From positions 2,160,156 through 2,224,155 of the forward strand of contig CAJSYZ010000006.1 of the NCBI GenBank assembly GCA_910574455.1: 64,000 nt of DNA, in the 5' to 3' direction. This DNA is from Trichaptum fuscoviolaceum (Eukaryota; Basidiomycota; Agaricomycetes; Hymenochaetales; Trichaptaceae). Below are positions 44,995 through 55,779 of the stretch, piece after piece. The stretch's first letter is position 1, and each line of letters starts with the position of its first letter. The notes below the pieces were generated by a model. The model saw only the letters and a program-made list of their open reading frames with translations. It was not told where the DNA came from and made no database searches. The position numbers and the translations under genes were made by a program.

Positions 44995-46952
44995 TCTCCT
45001 TGCTCCATAGTGTCATCGGGCGAATCAGAGTCTGAATCAGACTCATCATCGTTTGGTGAAGGGGCATACTTACGCCTCTGAGGGCACTTCACAGAGGTGG
45101 CTCTATGGGGGCCCTGACAGTTAGCGCAGAGACGGGGATGGGAGCATGGAGTGCCAGCTGGAACAGCTTCCTGAGCGCAGGTTGGGCACTTCGAGCGGTG
45201 ATATTTAGTGGCATGCGGACCGGCGCAATACGCACATGTGATGGGGGCCTTGCAGCCCCTGCTGGAATGACCAAGCGCCTGGCATCTGTCGCACTGAGAG
45301 AAGCCTGGGCGCATTGGTGGGATGGATAGGCGGAGCCGGAGTCCGAAGAGCCACACGGTCGGCTTTTTGAGGAGCTTCTCGCGTATTTCTCCTTTCTCTC
45401 TGTCTGCAAAGGTGAATATAACCGGGCAAATCTCAAGTTTCTCTTTCTCGAGTGCATCCGGTTGTGATGTGTAGTGGGGGGGGACAATGTACTGGAGGTC
45501 GCTAAGGATGGGATTGCTGTTAAACTCGGCCAGCAGATCCTCCTGAGTGTATGTCGTCCGCTGACCCTTGGGAAGAGTAGTGTCCCTAGTGGGAACCATG
45601 GAAATCCTAAGGGTGGATCGCGGACGGACCCGGGTTGCAGTGAGTACCGGTGGCACTTGCATGGTACCCGTGTAGCAAATGGGAGCCAAGTGAGCACACA
45701 GGGCACCCGCATGGCTATCAAGAGCGCTTTCGACCGCCATGCCCCCAGTAGAGCCTGGACGGTTAGTAAACGTGCATACAATGCGGCCTTTAGTGTTGAA
45801 AACCGCCGACCGCACCAGAAGACGCTTTGTGGTGGGAAGCTCAGCAAAGAAATTACGCACCGCAGTGGTAAGGGCGGCACCAGACTTGTGCTTAGCTGCT
45901 GGGATGTAGGGGCTAGCTGTAAATACCAAGGTTGGCTCCTTGGCATACATCTTGGGTGGCGGGGGTGAGGCACGTCCTGAGGAGGGCGCCTTCTTGGGAG
46001 TGGTCCTGCCCTTGGCCTGGGGGGCTGGGGTGGTAGTAAACGGGGGTGCTGGGGCAGTAGTGGCTGCCACCTGAGCGTAGGTGAGTGGGGCTGGGACCGG
46101 AGCTACCTGGGGGGGTGGCGGCGGGTTGATGCGAGGGGGGCGAGGTGGAGGCCGGTCGAGTAGAGTCTGCACCTGTCTGGAGAGGGTGCCAACATCGCCG
46201 TTCAACTTACTGATGGTTGCATTCTGCTTCTGCATAACGCGCACATCCTTGATCAGCTGTGCAAGAGCCTTGTTCATAGTAGCCATGCTCTTGCTAGATG
46301 CTGGGTCGTCATCTGAAGTGGAAGGGGGTACAAATGGTGGGGGGAGTGGGACGCCGGTTTCGGCGTGGTGAAGTTGGAAAGCAGCTGCTGCATGATCAAC
46401 ATACTGCTTGACGTCGGGGTTAGCATCCTTCCCATCCACAAGGGTTGCCAGCATTGTGTAGGTGGCTGCATACAGTCCACCTAGTGTGTTGGCATTCAAC
46501 ATCATTCGTTCGTGGGTGGTCTTGCTCACGTCCGCAAAGTTGGCCGTGAGCTGGTCAGAAAGAGTGTCCCAGAGTCGGTGCATGCCATGTATTAGCACCA
46601 TCTCATGTTCCGCAACGGAATCAGTGGGGGGAGCAGGGCGCCCCGGTAGTGGGGACAGGACAGAGGCCGTCCGCTTCTCACCCGCGTGCGGTGTTTCCGG
46701 TAAGGACAACGGCATAGCAGCATCAGAGCTGGGTGGGAGTGGTGAGGAGGGTGGTAGTGAATCGAGTTCCCTTTGTCTGAGCTGTACAGGTGAGCCCAGA
46801 GCCGAGGGGACGGGGGTGGCGGTCGATGCCGTTGCCGGGGCAACGACAGTGACGGAGGGGGGTTGGCCAGTGGCGGCGGCAGCAGCAGACGCTGACGACC
46901 GACCAGGTTTGGCCGCGATAGCGGGTTTCTTAGATGTGTGGCTGTCTGACAT
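44991..46952 (-). CDS. LINE-1 copy c ORF1 (RNA-binding Gag-like)
   Basis: 653 residues, open. Low-complexity Ala/Pro/Ser N terminus (residues 1-75), a middle region with helical stretches, a Pro-rich linker, a conserved domain from about residue 340, and three knuckles: CDRCQALGHSSRGC (C-X2-C-X4-H-X4-C), CAYCAGPHATKYHRSKC and CANCQGPHRATSVKC. Acidic Ser/Asp tail. It binds the LINE RNA as a nucleoprotein. It ends in GAA TGA, and the ATG of ORF2 lies within ATGA. Confidence 0.92.
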   Translation of the reverse strand: MSDSHTSKKPAIAAKPGRSSASAAAAATGQPPSVTVVAPATASTATPVPSALGSPVQLRQRELDSLPPSSPLPPSSDAAMPLSLPETPHAGEKRTASVLSPLPGRPAPPTDSVAEHEMVLIHGMHRLWDTLSDQLTANFADVSKTTHERMMLNANTLGGLYAATYTMLATLVDGKDANPDVKQYVDHAAAAFQLHHAETGVPLPPPFVPPSTSDDDPASSKSMATMNKALAQLIKDVRVMQKQNATISKLNGDVGTLSRQVQTLLDRPPPRPPRINPPPPPQVAPVPAPLTYAQVAATTAPAPPFTTTPAPQAKGRTTPKKAPSSGRASPPPPKMYAKEPTLVFTASPYIPAAKHKSGAALTTAVRNFFAELPTTKRLLVRSAVFNTKGRIVCTFTNRPGSTGGMAVESALDSHAGALCAHLAPICYTGTMQVPPVLTATRVRPRSTLRISMVPTRDTTLPKGQRTTYTQEDLLAEFNSNPILSDLQYIVPPHYTSQPDALEKEKLEICPVIFTFADREKGEIREKLLKKPTVWLFGLRLRLSIPPMRPGFSQCDRCQALGHSSRGCKAPITCAYCAGPHATKYHRSKCPTCAQEAVPAGTPCSHPRLCANCQGPHRATSVKCPQRRKYAPSPNDDESDSDSDSPDDTMEQGE

Positions 46953-47029
46953 GCCTCACCGATGGGAGCGGGGGGGCTCGACCAAATCGGGAAGGTAGTG
47001 GTAAGAGGTCAAGAAGGATGGCTTAAGAT

Positions 47030-47212
47030 ATAGTCTACAGCAGTGGGGAAACCCACCGGGGTGCGCTAAACGTGTTAAAAGTGCTGGGGTTGGCCCCCTG
47101 GCATGGAGGTGTAGTTCCTCACGCGCCTGAACGCCCCCTCCCGTGAAGTGGCCCGAAACGATGTCAAGGCTGGCAAGTATGTGGCCAAGACGTAGGGTCC
47201 CGCCTTGTGCCA
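47030..47212. other. Unassigned segment between LINE-1 copies c and d
   Basis: Either the outer part of the LINE-1 5' UTR or old target sequence: it has no match elsewhere in the window. No ORF I would support. It ends in GTCCCGCCTTG next to copy d. Confidence 0.5.
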
Positions 47213-48357
47213 CGCTTGGCCCAGCTCCAGATGTTGGTGGAATTGGCGTCTTTGACCTGTTCTGCATAGAACACGCGACGCGCTGCTCTGGTGGTGGCTT
47301 TGAAGGCGCGTTTAGCAGCGGCGCGCAAACGGGCGGTAGGGGCGTCCTTAATTGCCGCGAGTGAGGATGAGCACTCAGGGGACCACCAGGGGACCTCTGT
47401 CTTGGAGCGCTTTCTGGGTTTAGTCATTGACTCCATCGCCGACACCATTGCGGATTGAATGGCTTTGGCTTTGGCATCTAGTTCAGCCTTGTCTGACGCA
47501 GGAAGCGCAAACGCCTCATGCAGCAAGGGGAAGGCAGTAGCACACCATGCCTCTCTGTCGTCATTTGACAGTCTGGGGGGCCGTGGAAGGTGGACGAATG
47601 GTCCAACTGGCACCTCCCATGTGAGTAGGGTGTGGTCTGAGAGAGCGGAGTAGTGGGAGCTGGTGAATGTGTCCATCACCTGCTCTGGTGGGATGTTGGG
47701 CGCAGTCCAGACCATATCGATCGGACAACGCGGCCCATCTTTACCCGGACGAGTGTCCACATCTGGGTGATGGGCAGGCTCATGTCCATGCTCTCGGAAG
47801 AAGTCATCCAAGGGTTGCCCCCTGTTTGACTCGGCGTTGGAACATGGCAACTCTGACCAGGAACGATGCCGGCGATTGAAGTCGCCAGCAATCGTTAGGG
47901 AAGCGGCTATTGCCGGGGTGAGATTGAAGAGAAACGACTCACCTGGGTAAGTGGGGGTTGGGGCTACCCTCCCTGGCGCCTGCTGGCCATAGTAATTGCA
48001 GAGGCGGACAGTGTGGGTAGAGCAAACCTCAATAGTCAGGACGTCAGTGCCATGTGACGCTGCACCAACGATAGACCATGAGTGTGTTGGGAGGGACCGT
48101 GAAACGTAAGTAACCACTCGCGGACAAGTGGCCGGTGGGAGGCAGGGGACGTAACCTGGAATAGAGGGGACATTGAAGACGTCATCTCCATCTGGGTTAG
48201 TCAATGAGGGTTGGGTACCAGTCTTGTACCAGGGCGGTTCCTGGATAAGTAGAAGGTGTGGGGGACGGGGATTGTTAGCAAGGAGAGGAAAAAGAGAATG
48301 AATTGCTGCTAATGAGTGGGCAGCATTCCACTGAAGGACACGAAGTGTGTCCATCAT
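47213..48357 (-). pseudogene. LINE-1 copy d ORF2, N-terminal part (APE)
   Basis: ATG at 48357, overlapping the ORF1 stop as ATGA. Complete endonuclease domain (LQWNAAHS, LLIQEPPW, GDFNRRHRSW, SDHTLLTW), open to the break after NIWSWAKRG. One codon is inserted before ALSDH relative to copies b and c. No RT is present. Confidence 0.9.
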
Positions 48358-50315
48358 TCTCCTTGCTCCATAGTGTCGTCGGGCGAATCAGAGTCGGAAT
48401 CAGACTCATCATCGTTTGGTGAGGGGCCATACTTACGCCTCTGAGGGCACTTCACAGATGTGGATCTATGAGGGCCCTGGCAGTTAGCGCAGAGACGGGG
48501 GTGGGAGCATGGGGTGCCAGCTGGGACAGCTTCCTGAGCGCAGGTTGGGCACTTCGAGCGGTGATATTTAGTGGCATGCGGGCCAGCGCAATACGCACAT
48601 GTGATGGGGGCCTTACAGCCCCTGCTGGAATGACCAAGCGCCTGGCATCTGTCACATTGAGAGAAGCCTGGGCGCATTGGTGGGATGGATAAGCGGAGCC
48701 GGATTCCGAAGAGCCACATGGTCGGCTTTTTGAGGAGCTTCTCGCGTATTTCTCCTTTCTCTCTGTCTGCAAAGGTGAAAATAACCGGGCAAATCTCGAG
48801 TTTCTCTTTCTCGAGTGCATCCGATTGTGCTGTGAAATGGGGGGGGACAATGTACTGGAGGTCGCTAAGAATGGGATTGCTGTTAAACTCGGCCAGCAGA
48901 TCCTCCTGAGTGTACGTCGTCCGCTGACCCTTGGGAAGAGTAGTGTCCCTAGTAGGGACCATGGAAATCCTAAGGGTGGACCGCGGACGGACCCGGGTTG
49001 CAGTGAGTACCGGTGGCACTTGCATGGTACCCGTGTAGCAAATGGGAGCCAAGTGAGCACACAGGGCACCCGCATGGCTATCAAGAGCGCTTTCGACCGC
49101 CATGCCCTCAGTAGAGCCTGGACGGTTAGTGAACGTGCATACAATACGGCCTTTGGTGTTGAAAACCGCAGACCGCACCAGAAGACGCTTTGTGGTGGGC
49201 AGCTCAGCAAAGAAATTACGCACCGCAGTTGTAAGGGCGGCACCAGACTTGCGCTTAGCTGCTGGGATGTAGGGGTTAGCTGTAAACACCAAGGTCGGCT
49301 CCTTGGCATACATCTTGGGTGGTGGGGGTGAGGCACGTCCTGTGGAGGGCGCCTTCTTGGGAGTGGTCCTGCCCTTGGCCTGAGGGGCTGGAGTGGTAGT
49401 AACCGGGGGTGCTGGGGCAGTAGTGGCTGCCACCTGAGCGTAGGTGAGTGGGACTGGGGCCGGAGCTACCTGGGGGGGTGGCGGCGGGTTGATACGAGGG
49501 GGGCGAGGTGGAGGCCGGTCGAGTAGAGTCTGCACCTGTCTGGAGAGGGTGCCAACATCGCTATTCAACTTAGTGATGCCTGCATTCTGCTTCTGCATAA
49601 TGCGGACATCCTTGATCAGCTGTGTAAGAGCCTTGTTCATAGTGGCCATGCTCTTGCTAGATGCTGGTTCGTCGTCTGGGGTGGGGGGGGGTACAAATGG
49701 TGGGGGGAGTGGGACGCCGGTTTCAGCGTGGTGTTGTTGGAAGGCAGCTGCCACACGGTCAGCATACTCTTTGACATTGGGATTAGCATCCTTCCCATCC
49801 ACAAGTGTCGACAGCATTGTGTAGGTTGCTGCATATAGTCCACCTAGTGTGCTGGCGTTCAACATCATTCGATCGTGGGGGGTCTTGCTCAGGTCAGCAA
49901 AGTTGGCCGTGAGCTGGTCAGAGAGGGTGTCCCAGAGATGGTACATGCCATGTATTAGTGCCATCTCATGTTCCGGAATGGAATCAGTGGGGGGAGCAGG
50001 GCGCCCCGGTAGTGGGGACAGGACAGAGGCCGTACGCTTCTCACCCGCGCGCGGTGTTGCCGGGAAGGCCAACGGCATATCAGCATCAGAGCTAGGTGGG
50101 AGTGGTGAGGAGGGAGGTAGTACATCGAGTTCCCTTTGTCTGAGCTGTACAGGCGAGCCCAGAGCCGAGGGGACGGGGGTGGCGGTCGATGTCGTTGCCG
50201 GGGCAACAACGGTGACGGAGGGGGGTTGGCCAGTGGTGGCAGCAGCAGCAGACGCTGACGACCGCCCAGGTTTGGCAGGGATATTTGGTTTCTTAGATGT
50301 GTGGCTGTCTGCCAT
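48354..50315 (-). CDS. LINE-1 copy d ORF1
   Basis: 653 residues from ATG at 50315 (starts MADSHTSKK), about 95% like copy c, with the same three zinc knuckles near the C terminus and the same Pro-rich linker. Open and apparently undamaged, although the element as a whole is rearranged. Confidence 0.92.
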   Translation of the reverse strand: MADSHTSKKPNIPAKPGRSSASAAAATTGQPPSVTVVAPATTSTATPVPSALGSPVQLRQRELDVLPPSSPLPPSSDADMPLAFPATPRAGEKRTASVLSPLPGRPAPPTDSIPEHEMALIHGMYHLWDTLSDQLTANFADLSKTPHDRMMLNASTLGGLYAATYTMLSTLVDGKDANPNVKEYADRVAAAFQQHHAETGVPLPPPFVPPPTPDDEPASSKSMATMNKALTQLIKDVRIMQKQNAGITKLNSDVGTLSRQVQTLLDRPPPRPPRINPPPPPQVAPAPVPLTYAQVAATTAPAPPVTTTPAPQAKGRTTPKKAPSTGRASPPPPKMYAKEPTLVFTANPYIPAAKRKSGAALTTAVRNFFAELPTTKRLLVRSAVFNTKGRIVCTFTNRPGSTEGMAVESALDSHAGALCAHLAPICYTGTMQVPPVLTATRVRPRSTLRISMVPTRDTTLPKGQRTTYTQEDLLAEFNSNPILSDLQYIVPPHFTAQSDALEKEKLEICPVIFTFADREKGEIREKLLKKPTMWLFGIRLRLSIPPMRPGFSQCDRCQALGHSSRGCKAPITCAYCAGPHATKYHRSKCPTCAQEAVPAGTPCSHPRLCANCQGPHRSTSVKCPQRRKYGPSPNDDESDSDSDSPDDTMEQGE

Positions 50316-50802
50316 GCCTAACCGATGGGAGCGGGGGGGCTCGACCAAATCGGGAAGGTAGTGGTTAGAGGTCAAGAAGGATGGCCCTTGGACCACGCAC
50401 TCAGGACACGGACCCGGATCTTTATGATTTTAACGGTCACGTTTCAGACCCTCCTCTTGATCTTTGATGCAACTTACTTCTCTTCTATGTATGAGGCACC
50501 AGCAATCCCAGACAGAACGGTGCTTTACCCAGGTTAATGCCCAGGTACTGTGCCCGGACGCGCCCTCTTTTCTAAACTTCGTTTGTGCTGTAGTGTAGGT
50601 TCACCTGCGCCTTGACATGGGCGTGGTGATATGTAAACCAATCTCTCCTCTTCCTCTTCCCTTCTTTAATAGGCGGTGCGCCCACTTAGCCGCCACCTTC
50701 GGTGGCGGGCACCTCCCGCCCAGTTTTGTAGTTTACCTCGATGACGGGCGCCTCCGTCGTAGATAGGTCATGTACTTAGCTATGCTGCAGGAATAATAAA
50801 GC

Positions 50803-50833
<31 letters not shown>

Positions 50834-50835
<2 letters not shown>

Positions 50836-51664
50836 TGTGCCGCTGGCTGGCTTGCCACCCGCAGGTGGGGCCGGTTGCGCTGTGGCACGCTGAGGGCGGG
50901 GTGGAGGTCGTTCTGAGATAGCCTGTACTTGTGTGGTGAGGGCGGTAACCTGGTTGGCAAGACGCGCAACAGTGTCTGTGAGCACTATCATTTCCTGGGG
51001 ACCGACAGATGGGGGTGGGCGCGTTGGTGAGTCAAATGGGGAGGGGACGGTGATAACAGGTGTAGGCCTAGCTGACGCTACACTCTCATTGTAACCAGTA
51101 GCGGCTGCGAGAATGAGTCGCTGGGCTTGGAGGTCACTCGCTTGTGCGCTCTGTGCAGCAGAGATAGCAATGTGGGCTGCGCTAACGATGGCGCCCACTG
51201 CTTCCGCTGCTATCACAGCAATCTGGGATTCTGGCATTTCGCCTTCTTCAGGGGACTCATCTTCATGCCTCTGTTCAGCGAGCTGGATGATGTGGCCGAT
51301 GTGGGGCAGCAGGTCTAGCATCTGTGTCAAGAATCTAGGACGAGCAGCATTGCGGGGCCGGCGTTGGGTGATGGGGGAGAGCACCTCTGATGTGCGCTTC
51401 CTGGGTGGGGGGGTGGCAGGCTTGTCGTCATCATCATCCTCATCATCTTCAGATGGTGCCGGACGATCATCCTTGGGCATGGGGCTGTCTTGTAGGACAG
51501 GAGTGTTGGGAGTGGCGCCAGACAGTGAGCCTGGCTTGGGAGTCTTTGGTGGTGGGCCTTTAGAGCCCGAGGCAGTGTTATTGGACATAGGGTGTATGCA
51601 GTGATGCGCAGGACGACCAAACTATAGGGGAGCTATGGCTCGACCCAAATAGGAAGGTAGTGGT
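50834..51664 (-). pseudogene. LINE-2 fragment A: 5' UTR and ORF1 N-terminal part
   Basis: ORF1 ATG at 51588; open until it meets the poly(A) of LINE-1 copy d (after the GGKPASGTP segment, about 251 codons). Nearly identical to 53900-54723 in inverted orientation. At its 5' end it joins LINE-1 ORF2 at the same LINE-1 position where LINE-2 copy B ends at 60093, with one extra base (51665) between. Confidence 0.9.
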
Positions 51665-51665
51665 G

Positions 51666-53875
51666 GTCCAGCAGGTTGGTGATGCCTGCTTTCCAAGCGA
51701 GTAGTAGGTGAGCGCCAGGTGCTGAGGGCCAGTCGCGGACAAGGCGAAGGGCGGTTAGCGAGTCTGACATGAAGACGATGGACTCCACTTCCAGGAGGTG
51801 GCGGCCGAAGTGAGAGGCGGCCCAAGCTGGAGCAGACGCAAGGGAGAAGATCTCAGCGTCAGTGGCAGTGGCGATTTTGGGGGAAGCGCAGTGTCTGAAG
51901 CCCAAGCGATGTTGACCGCGCATGGCGACAATTGCTGAGCCAGACTTGTGCTCAAGTCTGGAGCCGTCTGTGAAGATCTGGACGGAGGTTGTGGTGCACA
52001 GAGAGTTGGCAGATGCGACAAACGCCTGGCGAGTGTCAGTGTCAACGGGACCGGCGGGGATGGCAAATTTGAGGCGTCCTCCAGCAAAGGCAAGTGGATC
52101 CTCCCAAGGAGAGTGTGTGTACGCAGGGACCTGTTGGGCAATCGGGACACGGTCGGCAAGCGAAGAAGAGTACAGGCGTGGTTTTTGTGCTGCAGGAATA
52201 GCACGTCTACCTACAGAATGTGGAGTGCGCCAAAGGCGAAGAGCATGATTAGTTTTAAGATAATTGAAATAAAACTGAAACGGGGGCATAGAGCAAAGAT
52301 AATTGGTGCTTAGCGGTGAAGCGCCTCGGTAGACACCAAGGATCCACCTGCAAGCGGTGTTTTGGACACCCTGTAGACGAGCCACAAGGGTCTTCTGGCG
52401 GGTGCCAGTGTACCAAACCGGCGCAGCCCATGCGAGGACTGTTCTGACGCAGGCTGAGTAAAGCTGGCGAAGGTTGAGGGCGGACATGCCTCGCTCTGTG
52501 TTGGCGAGCAGGCGAATGGCAGCGAGTGTGGAGAGGCCCTTGGAGCGCATGCGCTCAACATGGGGTTTGAAAGACAAGGCCGGATCCCACCAGATCCCCA
52601 ACCACCGAAGTGGGATGGAGGGCTTAATGAGAGTGTCCTCGTCGAGTTGGACGCCCCGGGAGTCCCAGCCGCGATATCTTTGGCGACGCCCAGGGGGGTG
52701 GAAGTGGAGGAGCTCGGTCTTCGCAGTCTTGATGTTGAGATTGATGTTGTTGAAGTTCGAGTTGAGGTGGTGGTAAGCGCCTACTAAGTTCCTGCAGTTG
52801 GCGGTGACTGATGTGCCAGTGATGGCAATCATGTGGTCGTCGACGTATGCTAGGAGCTCGCAGTCAGGGTGGCGGAACCGCTGAATCGCAATTGCTGCAA
52901 AAAGAGTGGAGAGAATGGGTGAGACAGGGGAGCCCTGAGGCGTCCCAAAGTCCGGTTTGCGGACGCTAGGGAGTGTAGTGCCATCAAAAGAGATAGCAGC
53001 CTCCCGCCCGGTCATGAAAGAAAGGCACCAGTCTGCCATGTCTGGCGAACAGCCTAACTCCAAGAGCCGGTGGTGGAGGTGTTGTGGATGGACCGAGTCA
53101 AAGAAGCCTTGTATGTCCACCGCTAGGACAGAACACACTTTGTCTTCCGACTGGGCTTTCTCCACAATCTGTAAAAGGCGTTGGGCGGCGTCATAGACAG
53201 AGTGCCCTTGACGACCGCCGTACTGGTTTGGGGGAAGCCAGTTCTGGGTGTTAGCCAGAAACTGGAGACGGTTAGCAAGAATCTTCTCAAGGAGTTTCCC
53301 TAAGGTCTCCTCAAGAGTAATCGGTCTGTAGGACCGAGGAGAAAATTGGTCCTTCTTGTTTGGCTTCCTGAGCATTACTACCTTTGTTATCCGCCAGCAC
53401 GCTGGGTGGTGGCCCAAACGCAGACAGTCGTTGAACAAAGATAGCACCTCCTTAGCAAAGGATCCAATCACCCATTTGAGGGGACGGTATCCGACGCCCG
53501 AGGGGCCAGGAGCAGACAAGTTGGAAGTGCCGGCCAGGGCGTCCATAAGCTCTTTTATGAGTATGGGAGGCGCCGCTGCAGAAGGTGGGGGCAGCGGGCG
53601 TAAGCCCGCTGCTGGAAGTGGTGGGGGAGGAGGAAAGTAGGTAGAATGGAACAACTCAGCTTTCTCCTGCTCAGAAGTGGTGAAGGTGCCGTCTGGTTTC
53701 CTCAGCGATGGCACAGGAGTGGGACGGATGCCAAGGCCACGCTTGGCCCAGCTCCAGATGTTGGTGGAATTGGCGTCTTTCACCTGTTCTGCATAGAACA
53801 CGCGACGCGCTGCTCTGGTGGTGGCTTTGAAGGCGTGTTTAGCAGCGGCGCGCAAACGGGCGGTAGGGGCGTCCT
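51666..53875 (-). pseudogene. LINE-1 ORF2 fragment (RT to mid RNase H)
   Basis: Open over its whole length. From the TARLRAAAKHAFKATTRAARRVF region through RT (DIQGFFDSV, PQGSPVSP, YVDDHMIAITG, WLGIWWDP) and into RNase H (TDGSRLEH, DAEIFSL), ending at AGITNLLD. Both ends are junctions with LINE-2: left at 51664/51666, right at 53875/53876. The downstream half of this ORF continues, on the other strand, at 60093. Confidence 0.92.
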
Positions 53876-53967
53876 CACTCCTTGACCTCTTACCACTACC
53901 TTCCTATTTGGGTCGAGCCATAGCTCCCCTATAGTTGGGTTGTCCTGCGCTTCACTGCATACACCCT

Positions 53968-55779
53968 ATGTCCAAGAACACTGCCTCGGGCTCTAAAGGC
54001 CCACCACCAAAGACTCCTAAGCCAGGCTCACTGTCTGGCGCCACTCCCAACACTCCTGTCCTACAAGACAGCCCCATGCCCAAGGATGATCGTCCGGCAC
54101 CATCTGAAGATGATGAGGATGATGATGACGACAAGCCTGCCACCCCCCCACCCAGGAAGCGCACATCAGAGGTGCTCTCCCCCATCACCCAACGCCGGCC
54201 CCGCAATGCTGCTCGTCCTAGATTCTTGACACAGATGCTAGACCTGCTGCCCCACATCGGCCACATCATCCAGCTCGCTGAACAGAGGCATGAAGATGAG
54301 TCCCCTGAAGAAGGCGAAATGCCAGAATCCCAGATTGCTGTGATAGCAGCGGAAGCAGTGGGTGCCATCGTTAGCGCAGCCCACATTGCTATCTCTGCTG
54401 CACAGAGCGCACAAGCGAGTGACCTCCAAGCCCAGCGACTCATTCTCGCAGCCGCTACTGGTTACAATGAGAGTGTAGCGTCAGCTAGGCCTACACCTGT
54501 TATCACCGTCCCCTCCCCATTTGACTCACCAACGCGCCCACCCCCATCTGTCGGTCCCCAGGAAATGATAGTGCTCACAGACACTGTTGCGCGTCTTGCC
54601 AACCAGGTTACCGCCCTCACCACACAAGTACAGGCTATCTCAGAACGACCTCCACCCCGCCCTCAGCGTGCCACAGCGCAACCGGCCCCACCTGCGGGTG
54701 GCAAGCCAGCCAGCGGCACACCTGCCACTCCCCCGGTGACCCAGAGTCCCCCCATCTCATATGCGCAGATGGCAGCAACCCCGGCCCCAAACACCACATC
54801 CAGAGCTAAGCCTCCAAAGAAGCCGCGTCTCCCACCTCCTCCCCCCACGGTGTATTCTAAGGACCCCACCTTAGTCCTAACTCCGGGGCGGTACATTCCC
54901 CCAGCACAGAGGAAATCAGGGGCTGCACTAACAGCGGCTGCTCGTGAGTACTTCCAATCCCTTCCTACTTCTTCGCATGTCACAGTGCTCTCTGCGGTTT
55001 TCAACCACAGAGGCAACATTGTGTGCACATTTGCGGCAAAGCCCATCTCCCCCACTGGTAATCCGGTGGTCACCACCCTTGACAGTCATGCAGCCGCGCT
55101 AGCGGCGCACATGGCAAAGATATGCACCATAGGGGAACAAGCTGCAGACCAGCAGGTCTCCCTCACCTATTCCCGGGTCCGACCCCGTTCTAACCTGCGC
55201 ATTTCCATGGTTCCTACCAGGGATACAGCAGTCAAGGACAGTGTCCCTTACACAGCCGGCGAGTTACTCACTGAGCTGATGCAAAATGCCGCCCTAAAGG
55301 GGCTGGAATTTGTGGTCCCACCACAATTCGCATGCCAACCAGGCAGACTCAGTGAACTTGAGTTCTGCCCGGTGGCATTCTCCTTTGTTGACAGAGCTGG
55401 AGAGATCCGCGCCCGGCTTCTTCAGTCGCCCAGGGTGTGGCTCTTTGGCCACAAACTTCGTCTTTCTGTTCCCCCAGTCCGCCCGGCATTTTCACAATGC
55501 ACAAAGTGCCAGGCCCTGGGACACACCTCCAAGGGCTGCAAGGCCCAACGCACATGTGCGCATTGCGCAGGTAAGCATGCCACAGCCCAACACCGCACCA
55601 AGTGTGCAAACTGCGCCCAGGATGCAGTCCCTGCCACTGAAGATTGCCCCCATCCCACAAAGTGCTCTAACTGCAATGGCGATCACATGGCCACCTCAAG
55701 TGCCTGCCCCAAGCGGAAGAAGTACGCCAATGCACCAGCTGACGACAGCGCCCACGACACTCACATGCACGAGGACTAA
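53968..55779 (+). CDS. LINE-2 ORF1 (RNA-binding Gag-like)
   Basis: 603 residues; ATG at 53968. Acidic patch (SEDDEDDDDDK), Ala-rich helical region, Pro-rich linker, conserved domain from about residue 300 and three knuckles: CTKCQALGHTSKGC, CAHCAGKHATAQHRTKC, CSNCNGDHMATSSAC. It ends GAC TAA, and the ORF2 ATG shares the last base (TAATG), an arrangement used for termination-reinitiation in some insect LINEs. Open and probably functional. Confidence 0.93.
   Translation: MSKNTASGSKGPPPKTPKPGSLSGATPNTPVLQDSPMPKDDRPAPSEDDEDDDDDKPATPPPRKRTSEVLSPITQRRPRNAARPRFLTQMLDLLPHIGHIIQLAEQRHEDESPEEGEMPESQIAVIAAEAVGAIVSAAHIAISAAQSAQASDLQAQRLILAAATGYNESVASARPTPVITVPSPFDSPTRPPPSVGPQEMIVLTDTVARLANQVTALTTQVQAISERPPPRPQRATAQPAPPAGGKPASGTPATPPVTQSPPISYAQMAATPAPNTTSRAKPPKKPRLPPPPPTVYSKDPTLVLTPGRYIPPAQRKSGAALTAAAREYFQSLPTSSHVTVLSAVFNHRGNIVCTFAAKPISPTGNPVVTTLDSHAAALAAHMAKICTIGEQAADQQVSLTYSRVRPRSNLRISMVPTRDTAVKDSVPYTAGELLTELMQNAALKGLEFVVPPQFACQPGRLSELEFCPVAFSFVDRAGEIRARLLQSPRVWLFGHKLRLSVPPVRPAFSQCTKCQALGHTSKGCKAQRTCAHCAGKHATAQHRTKCANCAQDAVPATEDCPHPTKCSNCNGDHMATSSACPKRKKYANAPADDSAHDTHMHED

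Larger units (their letters stand above)
40623..47029 (-). mobile_element. LINE-1 copy c, nearly full length
   Basis: Oligo(T) 40623-40648, 3' UTR hairpin (40744-40762, loop variant), ORF2 40986-44994, ORF1 44991-46952 and a 5' UTR whose first ~75 bp match copy d and LINE-2. The right limit is uncertain: homology with copy d ends at about 47029, but the leader could extend to 47212. It lies directly against the 5' end of copy b. Confidence 0.88.
47213..50833. mobile_element. LINE-1 copy d, 5'-inverted insertion
   Basis: Two parts joined head to head at 50385/50386. Left (minus strand, 47213-50385): start of ORF2, ORF1 and a short 5' UTR. Right (plus strand, 50386-50833): last ~30 codons of ORF2, 3' UTR with hairpin (50690-50708) and poly(A) (50805-50833). 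The middle of ORF2 is missing. This is the layout expected from twin priming: antisense internal-to-5' segment followed by sense 3' end with poly(A). It could also be two independent copies. Confidence 0.65.
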
